Shown here: in pieces, positions 1 to 5,071 of the stretch
Position numbering within the stretch: the stretch's first letter is position 1
How the letters are laid out: every line of letters starts with the position of its first letter
NCBI GenBank assembly: GCA_029256005.1
Contig: JAQSYS010000115.1
Coordinates: 1 to 6,551 of the forward strand
Length of the DNA: 6,551 nucleotides
Direction: 5' to 3'
Origin: Sedimentibacter sp.
GTDB lineage: Bacteria > Bacillota > Clostridia > Tissierellales > Sedimentibacteraceae
Notes under the pieces: model-generated
What the model was told of the DNA's origin: nothing
What the model saw: the letters and a program-made list of their open reading frames with translations, nothing else
The model's database searches: none
Made by a program: the position numbers and the translations under genes

Positions 1-435
1 CCAACAGAAACAGTATGTACAGGCGTTGAAATGTTCAAGAAATTACTTGACCAAGCACAAGCTGGAGACAATATAGGAGCTCTATTAAGAGGAGTTCAAA
101 GAACTGATATCCAAAGAGGCCAAGTATTAGCAAAACCAGGTTCAATCACACCACATACAGAATTCAATGCAGAAGTATACGTATTGACTAAAGAAGAAGG
201 TGGAAGACACACTCCATTCTTTAACGGATACAGACCACAGTTTTATTTCAGAACAACAGACATCACAGGACAAATCGACCTTGAAGCAGGCGTAGAAATG
301 TGTATGCCTGGAGATAACGCAAGATTTATAGTAAAATTAATCCATCCAATAGCAATTGAAGAAGGATTAAGATTCGCTATAAGAGAAGGCGGAAGAACAG
401 TTGGTTCTGGAGTTGTTACTAACATATTAAAATAA
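1..435 (+). CDS. tuf: Elongation factor Tu, C-terminal part (5' end outside window)
   Basis: EF-Tu is the GTPase that delivers aminoacyl-tRNA to the ribosomal A site. The frame is open from base 1 and ends at TAA 433-435. It encodes the last 144 residues, about a third of a protein that is usually near 395-400 residues. The visible part covers the end of domain 2 and all of domain 3. Family-typical stretches are TGVEMFKKLLDQAQAGDN, GALLRGVQRTDIQRGQVLAKPGS, VYVLTKEEGGRHTPFF, YRPQFYFRTTDITG and the closing LRFAIREGGRTVGSGVV. The GTP-binding domain lies upstream of the window, so the true start cannot be given; the in-frame ATG at 31 is internal. Codon use is the AGA-rich style of the ribosomal genes downstream. 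It is followed at once by an intrinsic terminator, so it is probably the last gene of a translation operon (rpsL-rpsG-fusA-tuf in many Bacillota; inferred, not seen). Confidence 0.98.
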   Translation, partial: PTETVCTGVEMFKKLLDQAQAGDNIGALLRGVQRTDIQRGQVLAKPGSITPHTEFNAEVYVLTKEEGGRHTPFFNGYRPQFYFRTTDITGQIDLEAGVEMCMPGDNARFIVKLIHPIAIEEGLRFAIREGGRTVGSGVVTNILK

Positions 436-448
436 TTATTTGTCACAT

Positions 449-480
449 AAAATAGCTTTCTTAATGAAAGCTATTTTTTT
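449..480 (+). terminator. Intrinsic terminator after tuf
   Basis: A 12-bp perfect inverted repeat (AAAATAGCTTTC at 449-460, GAAAGCTATTTT at 466-477) encloses the 5-nt loop TTAAT. The T-run that begins in the right arm continues to 480. The hairpin starts 13 nt after the tuf stop codon. The arms are AT-rich at the base, but the T-tract is classical, so transcription from tuf should largely end here. This isolates tuf from the transporter downstream. Confidence 0.9.
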
Positions 481-541
481 AATGTGATTCTTTGAGATAG
501 GCGTTAATGCAACAGGTAGCTATGAAAAGTTTATTATGGAT

Positions 542-592
542 TTTTGTACACATGTAAGATGTTTTGTATAGAATATTATGATTTTTTGTACA
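542..592 (+). promoter_or_regulatory. Three helically spaced TTTTGTAYA repeats, candidate activator sites
   Basis: The 9-mer TTTTGTACA occurs at 542-550 and 584-592, with the variant TTTTGTATA at 562-570. Start-to-start distances are 20 and 22 nt, about two helical turns each, which places the copies on the same DNA face. They lie about 140-195 nt upstream of the start site predicted from the sigma-54 promoter at 708-724, the distance at which bacterial enhancer-binding proteins usually bind. TGTACA itself is a palindrome. Caution: the region is AT-rich, and the shorter string TTTTGTAT recurs downstream (about 751 and 890), so chance is possible. A second candidate site, the inverted repeat ACATTA-N5-TAATGT, lies at 620-636. 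Confidence 0.4.
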
Positions 593-707
593 TTATTAAT
601 TTAAACTGATTCGTTATTAACATTACTAAATAATGTAAATTTAATTATACTATTGCATTTTAACGCATTTGTTACTTAGCTATATCATTCTTAAAGAAAA
701 AGAAGAG

Positions 708-724
708 TTGGCACAGTAGTTGCA
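708..724 (+). promoter_or_regulatory. Sigma-54 (RpoN) -24/-12 promoter for the symporter gene
   Basis: The sequence reads TTGGCACA-GTAG-TTGCA. It matches the sigma-54 consensus (YTGGCACGNNNNTTGCW) at every defined base except the G after CAC, which is A here. The invariant GG (710-711) and GC (722-723) are separated by exactly 10 nt, as required. Transcription would begin near 735, giving a leader of about 280 nt before the symporter start at 1015. No sigma-70 promoter of comparable quality was found in the gap. Sigma-54 promoters need an ATP-dependent activator bound upstream, and candidate sites are present at 542-636. Neither RpoN nor the activator is encoded in this window, so use of this promoter is an inference from sequence match and position. 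Confidence 0.75.
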
Positions 725-734
725 TTTATTGTAC

Positions 735-1014
735 TTAAGGCTAAATTTAATTTTGTATCTGTATTAATAGATTTGTTAAATTTAAACAAAGGAATTATTT
801 ATATAATTATAAGTTAACAGTCTTTTAAGAACATGCATTAGTTAAATTAATATAGGTAGACATAAGTTGTGAAAACATTATCAGATATTTTTTGTATGAG
901 GCTTATGTTCGAAAGATAGGGAGGGGGTATTTGTTGAGATTTTCGTTATACCGTAATAGGAGAGTAATTTATGTATGACACAAAAAACTATAATATCAAT
1001 TAAGGAGAAAAATT
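735..1014 (+). other. Long leader region upstream of the symporter
   Basis: This is the predicted untranslated leader between the sigma-54 start site and the symporter. It is strongly AT-rich apart from a purine patch (GGGAGGGGG, 919-927). A weak long-range stem is possible between ACATAAG (860-866) and CTTATGT (902-908). I looked for a glycine riboswitch, which often precedes AGCS transporters, and found no recognisable core. The last 85 nt carry two overlapping mini-ORFs, described separately. Nothing else is supported. Confidence 0.35.
971..1003 (+). CDS. Possible 10-residue leader peptide (MYDTKNYNIN)
   Basis: This mini-ORF starts at ATG 971 and stops at TAA 1001-1003. It has its own Shine-Dalgarno, AGGAG at 958-962, 8 nt before the ATG, a good spacing. 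Its stop codon overlaps the Shine-Dalgarno of the symporter (AAGGAG at 1002-1007), an arrangement that would allow translational coupling or control of access to the symporter start. A weaker mini-ORF (TTG 931 or 934, stop TGA 976-978) precedes and overlaps it, with the purine run GGGAGGGGG just upstream. The peptide resembles no known leader peptide that I can name. An ORF this short can arise by chance, so the support is only the well-placed ribosome site and the overlap. Confidence 0.25.
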   Translation: MYDTKNYNIN

Positions 1015-2499
1015 ATGATGGATTTATTAAATAATTTTGTTAATTGGGCAAATGGCTACATCTGGGGTGTCGGTATGCTTGTGCTTATTGCTGGTGCTGG
1101 TATTTATTTTACAATAAGATTAAACTTTTTTCAATTTGTTCGGTTTAGAGATATGTGGAGCCGTATTATAGAAAAGGGTGAATCTGAATCAGGTATTTCT
1201 TCATTTGCGTCTTTCTGTACAACGATGGCTATGCGTATCGGTACAGGAAATATAGCAGGTGTTGCTGTTGCAATTTATATGGGTGGTCCCGGTGCAATGT
1301 TTTGGATGATACTTATAGGGATGACCAACTCTGCAGTTTGCTTTGCTGAATGTACACTTGGTCAGCTTTATAAAGTTCGAGTTGACGGTGCATATCGTGG
1401 CGGTGGTGCTTACTGTGCAGAGCGTGGGCTTGGTTGGAAAAGTTATGGTACATTTATGGCTGTAGTATTTGGTGTGGCTTGCGCAATATTTATGCCGGCT
1501 GCTGCCACTTACACAATTTCTGATGCATTTCGTGAAGCAACAGGTGTTCCAATGGCTGTTACTTCTGCTGTTGTTGCAATATTACTTTTTGTAACAGTTT
1601 TCGGAGGAATCAAACGTATCAGCTCCGTAGCTTCAATGATAGTTCCATTTATGACAGTGGTCTATATGGCGGTTACTTTTATAGTAGTAGCTTTAAACAT
1701 TACAAAAGTTCCTGCAATGATTTCTAATGTTATTTCTTCAGCTTTTGGATTAAACGCTGTATTTGGTGCTACAATAGGTGCTGCTATTCAGCAAGGTGTT
1801 AAAAGAGGTACGTTCTCATCAGCTTCAGGTATGGGTGAGTCTACACCAACTGCTGCTGCAGCTGAAACCAGCCATCCTGTTAAACAAGGTTTATCAAATG
1901 CTGCAGGTGTATGGTTAGATACAGTTATCGTGTGTACATGCTCAGGTCTTTTGATTCTATTAACTGACACTTTCAATACAGTAGGCGGCTACAATGGTAG
2001 TGGTATTGCAGCAGGCGTTACTGGTGGAGTAGTATTCGTTCAAGCAGCTGCAAGTACAGTTCTTGGTGGATTAGGAAATATCTTTATTGCAGTTATGCTG
2101 TTATTATTTTCTTTCACATGCTTAATCAGTTATTACTATGAAGCAGAAACAGCAGCTTTGTACCTATTCCAAAAACCGGAACAACAAAAAATTCGTAAAG
2201 CGATAACAAAGACTATGCAATTTGGTATGCCTATATTAGTATTCTTCTGGGGTATCATTGAATCCGGTACAGCTTGGAATCTTTCAGACCTTGCTCTAGG
2301 TACAACTACATGGGTTAATATGTTAATCGTTATCATGTTATTCCCGAAATGTATAGCTTTGTACAAAGACTATGTTGAACAAATGAAAGCAGGCAAGGAT
2401 CCTTACTATGATCCTGACAAGCTTTCTTGGAAAGGTGTAGATGTGGAACTTTGGAAAGAAATTAATACTAAAAGAATAGAGGCTAATAAATCGCTTTAA
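1015..2499 (+). CDS. Sodium:alanine/glycine symporter (AGCS family)
   Basis: This is a 494-residue inner-membrane carrier of the alanine/glycine:cation symporter family, which imports small neutral amino acids with Na+ (or H+). The family signature lies at about residues 75-94 (IGTGNIAGVAVAI then GGPGA). The second core block, at about 255-293, contains AAIQQGVKRG and AAAETSHPVKQG. About 11 hydrophobic segments are visible, around residues 19-36, 78-106, 145-165, 180-200, 207-228, 296-316, 333-353, 356-376, 402-418 and 431-448, followed by a charged cytoplasmic tail. The usual FSNEAGMGS motif reads FSSASGMGE (267-275), so this belongs to a divergent branch and the exact substrate is uncertain. 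Two ATGs are adjacent (1015, 1018); AAGGAG at 1002-1007 suits either one. Arginine is mostly CGT, unlike the AGA-using neighbours. The gene sits between tuf and rpsJ but has its own sigma-54-type promoter and a hairpin after it, so it is not part of the ribosomal operon. Confidence 0.93.
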   Translation: MMDLLNNFVNWANGYIWGVGMLVLIAGAGIYFTIRLNFFQFVRFRDMWSRIIEKGESESGISSFASFCTTMAMRIGTGNIAGVAVAIYMGGPGAMFWMILIGMTNSAVCFAECTLGQLYKVRVDGAYRGGGAYCAERGLGWKSYGTFMAVVFGVACAIFMPAAATYTISDAFREATGVPMAVTSAVVAILLFVTVFGGIKRISSVASMIVPFMTVVYMAVTFIVVALNITKVPAMISNVISSAFGLNAVFGATIGAAIQQGVKRGTFSSASGMGESTPTAAAAETSHPVKQGLSNAAGVWLDTVIVCTCSGLLILLTDTFNTVGGYNGSGIAAGVTGGVVFVQAAASTVLGGLGNIFIAVMLLLFSFTCLISYYYEAETAALYLFQKPEQQKIRKAITKTMQFGMPILVFFWGIIESGTAWNLSDLALGTTTWVNMLIVIMLFPKCIALYKDYVEQMKAGKDPYYDPDKLSWKGVDVELWKEINTKRIEANKSL

Positions 2500-2530
2500 T
2501 AATTAAAATAAGTAGTATTTAATATCTATG

Positions 2531-2563
2531 AACCACCATCCAAGAAATTTTTGGATGGTGGTT
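2531..2563 (+). terminator. Strong hairpin terminator after the symporter gene
   Basis: A perfect 13-bp inverted repeat (AACCACCATCCAA at 2531-2543, TTGGATGGTGGTT at 2551-2563) encloses a 7-nt loop. It begins 31 nt after the symporter stop codon. The stem is GC-rich for this genome and should be very stable. The T-tract after it is short (TTTATAAT), so termination may be incomplete, or the hairpin may also protect the 3' end of the mRNA. Confidence 0.75.
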
Positions 2564-2827
2564 TATAATGTCAACAAGTTCTTTGAAGTATGAAACTATA
2601 GTGCCTAATTATAAACAGTTGTAAATAATTTGTTTATTATTCAGCTACAATTAGGTATAATTACTAAAGTATGCTTAATACTAATTATTAAAATTTGATA
2701 ATAATAAAGAATTAGGATAAAATCAAGCAAAAATACACCAATGATGTCAGTGAAAACACAATCTTTATTAACGAGGCGTAATAAAAGTTAAACATTCGTA
2801 ACAAATGAAAAAATATCAAAAAAACAC
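2564..2827. other. AT-rich intergenic gap before the S10 operon promoter
   Basis: No credible gene was found on either strand. The one visible structure is an inverted repeat, CCTAATT (2604-2610) with AATTAGG (2649-2655), which has an inner AATAAT/ATTATT repeat. In DNA this AT-rich, such repeats are weak evidence for a binding site or RNA structure. The rest looks like simple spacer. Confidence 0.4.
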
Positions 2828-2856
2828 TTGATTTATAAGATATAATGGTTTATTAT
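2828..2856 (+). promoter_or_regulatory. Sigma-70 (SigA)-type promoter of the S10 operon
   Basis: The -35 candidate is TTGATT (2828-2833) and the -10 candidate is TATTAT (2851-2856), separated by 17 nt. The expected start is near 2863, about 190 nt before rpsJ. The spacer also contains a perfect TATAAT (2841-2846), but only a poor A-rich -35 would fit it, so which -10 is used is open. The T/A-rich tracts just upstream could act as an UP element. The position, after the symporter terminator and before a structured leader, fits a dedicated ribosomal-protein operon promoter. Confidence 0.6.
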
Positions 2857-2881
2857 TATAAAGCTTGCCACATGCGATGAC

Positions 2882-3014
2882 GCAAAAGGTTGCTGATTTT
2901 TCAAACAAATCAGGTAATTTTTGCAGAGTATGTCCTGTTAAGAAACAGGGCGACCGGTATTGCGATATTTTTTAAAATAGGAAACACCCGGTTGGGTGTA
3001 TCGAAGCAATTCCG
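2882..3014 (+). ncRNA. Structured mRNA leader of the S10 operon, candidate regulatory RNA
   Basis: Three stacked elements can be folded. First, GCAAAA/TTTTGC (2882-2887 with 2919-2924) closes an inner perfect stem CTGATTT/AAATCAG (2893-2899 with 2907-2913). Second, GTCCTGTT/AACAGGGC (2932-2939 with 2944-2951) closes an AAGA loop, with one G-U pair. Third, a long interrupted stem pairs CGG, ATTGC and GATA (2955-2967) with TATC, GCAAT and CCG (2999-3014); it encloses the hairpin ACACCC-GGTT-GGGTGT (2984-2999). The rpsJ ribosome site follows 23 nt later. In E. coli the S10 leader is bound by ribosomal protein L4 to repress the operon. Whether this RNA does the same is unknown; its shape and position make autoregulation a reasonable inference. 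Confidence 0.5.
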
Positions 3015-3051
3015 AGTTGTATGGATGACATACGAAGAAGGAGGTAAAAAA

Positions 3052-3363
3052 ATGGCAAACACACAGAAAATAAGAATTAGGTTGAAAGCTTATGATCATC
3101 AATTAATTGATCAATCCGCTCAAAAAATCGTAGAAACAGCTAAAAGTACTGGTGCAACTGTAGCAGGCCCAATTCCGCTACCGACAGAAAAACAAATCAT
3201 TACAATACTTAGAGCAGTTCACAAGTACAAAGATTCTAGAGAGCAGTTTGAACAAAGAACACACAAAAGATTGATTGACATAACTAATCCTACTCCAAAG
3301 ACTGTAGATTCATTAATGAAATTGAATCTGCCTGCTGGCGTAGACATTGAAATCAAATTGTAA
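3052..3363 (+). CDS. rpsJ: 30S ribosomal protein S10
   Basis: S10 is a 30S head protein that contacts 16S rRNA and also serves as NusE in transcription antitermination. The 103-residue length is the family norm. Clear family blocks are KIRIRLKAYDHQLIDQSA, GATVAGPIPLPTEK, SREQFEQRTHKRLIDI and LPAGVDIEIKL at the C-terminus. The loop RAVHKYKD (residues 54-61) is the standard Bacillota form, not a resistance change. The start is the ATG at 3052, preceded 6 nt upstream by AAGGAGGT (3038-3045), and gives the expected MANTQKIRIR N-terminus. The frame stays open upstream to a TTG at 2890, but that extension matches nothing in S10 and overlaps the leader hairpins, so it is rejected. It is the first gene of the S10 operon. 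Confidence 0.98.
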   Translation: MANTQKIRIRLKAYDHQLIDQSAQKIVETAKSTGATVAGPIPLPTEKQIITILRAVHKYKDSREQFEQRTHKRLIDITNPTPKTVDSLMKLNLPAGVDIEIKL

Positions 3364-3369
3364 AAAAGA

Positions 3370-3432
3370 AAGCAAGTAGAGAAAAATATATTAAATATAC
3401 ACTCTGCTTAGAATGATTGTCAAAAGGCAATC
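3370..3432 (+). other. Two hairpins between rpsJ and rplC
   Basis: The 95-nt gap can form two stems. The first pairs AAGCA (3370-3374) with TGCTT (3405-3409) and GAG with CTC, and has an inner TATAT/ATATA hairpin. The second is a compact 7-bp stem, GATTGTC/GGCAATC (3415-3421 with 3426-3432), with an AAAA loop and one G-U pair. Neither is followed by a T-run, so these do not look like intrinsic terminators. Processing, mRNA stability or translational control of rplC are possible roles. Confidence 0.35.
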
Positions 3433-3458
3433 CGCTGTAAGAAAATAGGAGGTGTAAA

Positions 3459-4097
3459 ATGAAAGCAATTCTTGGTAAAAAAGTCGGAATGACTCAAGTG
3501 TTCACAGAACAAGGTGATGTTGTTCCAGTAACTGTTATTGAATCAGGCAATATAGTTGTGGTTCAAAAGAAGACTGTCGAAAAAGATGGTTACGATGCAA
3601 TTCAAGTTGGTTTTGGAGACGTTAAGTTAAAAAATGTTAGCAAACCTATAAAAGGTCATTTTGATAAAGCAAATGCAGAACCAAAAAGATTCTTGAGAGA
3701 ATTCAGAGTGACAAACATTGATGACTATGAAGTTGGTCAGAAAATCGGCGTTGATATTTTCCAAGTTGGGGAAAAAGTAGATGTTGTAGGAATTTCTAAA
3801 GGTAAGGGATTCCAGGGTTCAATCAAAAGACATGGACACCATACAGGTGATGCAAGCCACGGTTCAAAATTCCACAGATTAAGAGGTTCTTTAGGAGCAT
3901 CTGCAGGTGTTGGAAGAGTAGTAAAGGGAACTAAAGCTCACGGACATATGGGCCATGAAAAAGTAACAGTATTAAACCTTGAAGTAATCAAAGTTGACGT
4001 AGACAAAAATGCAATACTTGTTAAAGGTGCAATACCAGGACCTAAAAAAGGTTTAGTAAAAATCAGAGAAGCAGTTAGAAATAGAAAATCTAAGTAA
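3459..4097 (+). CDS. rplC: 50S ribosomal protein L3
   Basis: L3 is an early-assembly 50S protein whose central extension reaches the peptidyl transferase centre. The length, 212 residues, matches the family (about 206-212). Recognised parts are the N-terminal KAILGKKVGMTQVFTEQGDV, KPIKGHF, then GISKGKGFQGSIKRHG (111-126), the extension through GHMG (162-165), and the C-terminal VTVLNLEVIKVD and KGAIPGPKKG. AGGAGGTG at 3447-3454 sets the ATG at 3459. The gene ends with tandem TAA stops. The extension (about residues 127-166) differs from usual Bacillota L3: HHTGDASHGS replaces the common RGPMSHGS pattern, and SAGVGRVVKGTKAHGHMG replaces the common TPGRVFKGKKMAGHMG pattern. The frame is intact, so this is sequence divergence, not damage. 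Confidence 0.97.
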   Translation: MKAILGKKVGMTQVFTEQGDVVPVTVIESGNIVVVQKKTVEKDGYDAIQVGFGDVKLKNVSKPIKGHFDKANAEPKRFLREFRVTNIDDYEVGQKIGVDIFQVGEKVDVVGISKGKGFQGSIKRHGHHTGDASHGSKFHRLRGSLGASAGVGRVVKGTKAHGHMGHEKVTVLNLEVIKVDVDKNAILVKGAIPGPKKGLVKIREAVRNRKSK

Positions 4098-4123
4098 TAA
4101 TTGCACGGAAAGGAGGATTAAAG

Positions 4124-4747
4124 ATGCCAAAAGTAGCTCTTTATGATATAACAGGCAACCAAGTAGGCGACATCGAGTTAAGTGATGCAATATTTGGTGT
4201 AGAAGTAAACACTCACGTAATGTATGAAGCTGTAAAAAATTATTTGGCTAATCAAAGACAAGGAACTCAATCAGCAAAGACAAGAGCTGAAGTGAGAGGC
4301 GGCGGAAGAAAGCCTTGGAGACAAAAAGGAACAGGCCGTGCTAGACAAGGAAGTATCAGAGCACCTCAGTGGAAGGGCGGCGGAGTTGTATTTGCCCCAA
4401 AACCAAGAGATTACAGCTATGCTATTCCTAAGAAAGTTAAGAGATTGGCTCTTAAATCAGCATTAAGTTCTAAAGTACAAGATCAAGAAATAATTGTTGT
4501 AGATAAATTAGTACTTGAACAACCAAAAACAAAAGAAATGGTTAAGGTATTAAAAAATCTTAACTCAGGCAAGAAGACATTAATATTAATTCCTGAAAAA
4601 GATGAAGCTGTAGTAAGAGCAGCAGCAAATATTCCGGGAGTAAAAACAGCATTTATTAACACAATTAATGTTTATGACATTTTAAACTGTGATTCTTTCT
4701 TAATTACAAAAGACGCAGTTAATAAAGTGGAGGAGGTGTACGCATAA
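4124..4747 (+). CDS. rplD: 50S ribosomal protein L4
   Basis: L4 (uL4) binds 23S rRNA early in assembly and lines the exit tunnel; in E. coli it also represses its own S10 operon. The protein is 207 residues, the usual length. The long tunnel loop spans about residues 45-95 and contains the conserved KTRAEVRGGGRKPWRQKGTG, then RARQGSIRAPQWKGGG. The KGTGRA segment, where macrolide-resistance changes occur in other bacteria, has the wild-type form. The C-terminal half has the expected alpha/beta fold with KTLILIPEKDEAVVRAAANI and NTINVYDIL. The ribosome site AAGGAGG (4110-4116) lies 7 nt before the ATG. The stop codon overlaps the rplW start by one base (TAATG), so the two genes are likely translationally coupled. 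Confidence 0.98.
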   Translation: MPKVALYDITGNQVGDIELSDAIFGVEVNTHVMYEAVKNYLANQRQGTQSAKTRAEVRGGGRKPWRQKGTGRARQGSIRAPQWKGGGVVFAPKPRDYSYAIPKKVKRLALKSALSSKVQDQEIIVVDKLVLEQPKTKEMVKVLKNLNSGKKTLILIPEKDEAVVRAAANIPGVKTAFINTINVYDILNCDSFLITKDAVNKVEEVYA

Positions 4748-5037
4748 TGCGCGATCCACACGATATTATAAAAAGACCTATAGTAACAGAAGCTAGTATG
4801 GATGCTATGGCAGATAAAAAATACACTTTTGTTGTTGATAAGAAGTCTAATAAAACAGAAATTAAAAATGCAGTGGAAAAAATATTCGGAGTTAAAGTAG
4901 CAAGTGTGAACACAATGAACATGCTAGGAAAGAAAAAAAGAATGGGTTCAAGCATCGGCAAAAAAGCTGATTGGAAAAAAGCCATCGTTACTTTGACAGA
5001 AGACAGCAAAACAATCGAATTCTTTGAAGGAATTTAA
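4747..5037 (+). CDS. rplW: 50S ribosomal protein L23
   Basis: L23 (uL23) sits at the rim of the peptide exit tunnel, where trigger factor and the signal recognition particle dock. The protein is 96 residues, typical of the family. The start MRDPHDIIKRPIVTEAS is the diagnostic N-terminal block. It is followed by KYTFVVDKKSNKTEIKNAVEKIFGVKVASVNTM and the basic loop LGKKKRMGSSIGKKADWKKA. The ATG overlaps the last base of the rplD stop. AGGAGGTG at 4731-4738, inside the end of rplD, is its ribosome site with 8-nt spacing. It lies 34 nt before rplB. Confidence 0.98.
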   Translation: MRDPHDIIKRPIVTEASMDAMADKKYTFVVDKKSNKTEIKNAVEKIFGVKVASVNTMNMLGKKKRMGSSIGKKADWKKAIVTLTEDSKTIEFFEGI

Positions 5038-5071
5038 CCGTTAACAAATTAAAAAAAAGGAGGAAAATCTC

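Noticed and set aside
544..572. Sigma-70 promoter TTGTAC-N17-TATAGA
   Set aside because: Only 3 of 6 and 4 of 6 consensus matches in AT-rich DNA; much weaker than the -24/-12 element downstream.
735..1014. Glycine riboswitch in the symporter leader
   Set aside because: AGCS genes often have one, but no recognisable conserved core was found in this AT-rich leader.
1788..2366. Reverse-strand open frames inside the symporter gene
   Set aside because: They lie wholly within a well-supported gene, have no ribosome sites or family resemblance, and look like shadow frames. The reverse frames inside tuf, rplW and rpsS are rejected for the same reason.
2604..2655. Inverted repeat CCTAATT/AATTAGG as an operator or attachment site
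   Set aside because: Seven bases in very AT-rich DNA with a 38-nt gap is within chance expectation, and no mobile-element gene is nearby.
2828..2846. TTGATT paired with the perfect TATAAT at 2841-2846
   Set aside because: The spacer would be only 7 nt, far too short. TTGATT with TATTAT at 2851-2856 has the proper 17-nt spacing.
2890..3051. In-frame upstream extension of rpsJ from TTG 2890
   Set aside because: S10 is 102-103 residues and the ATG at 3052 with AAGGAGGT gives exactly that. The extra 54 codons match nothing in the family and overlap strong leader hairpins.
3211..3234. S10 loop RAVHKYKD differs from the E. coli SPHVNKD loop where tetracycline-class resistance changes occur
   Set aside because: Bacillus subtilis and other Bacillota carry the same RAVHKYKD sequence, so it is the normal lineage form.
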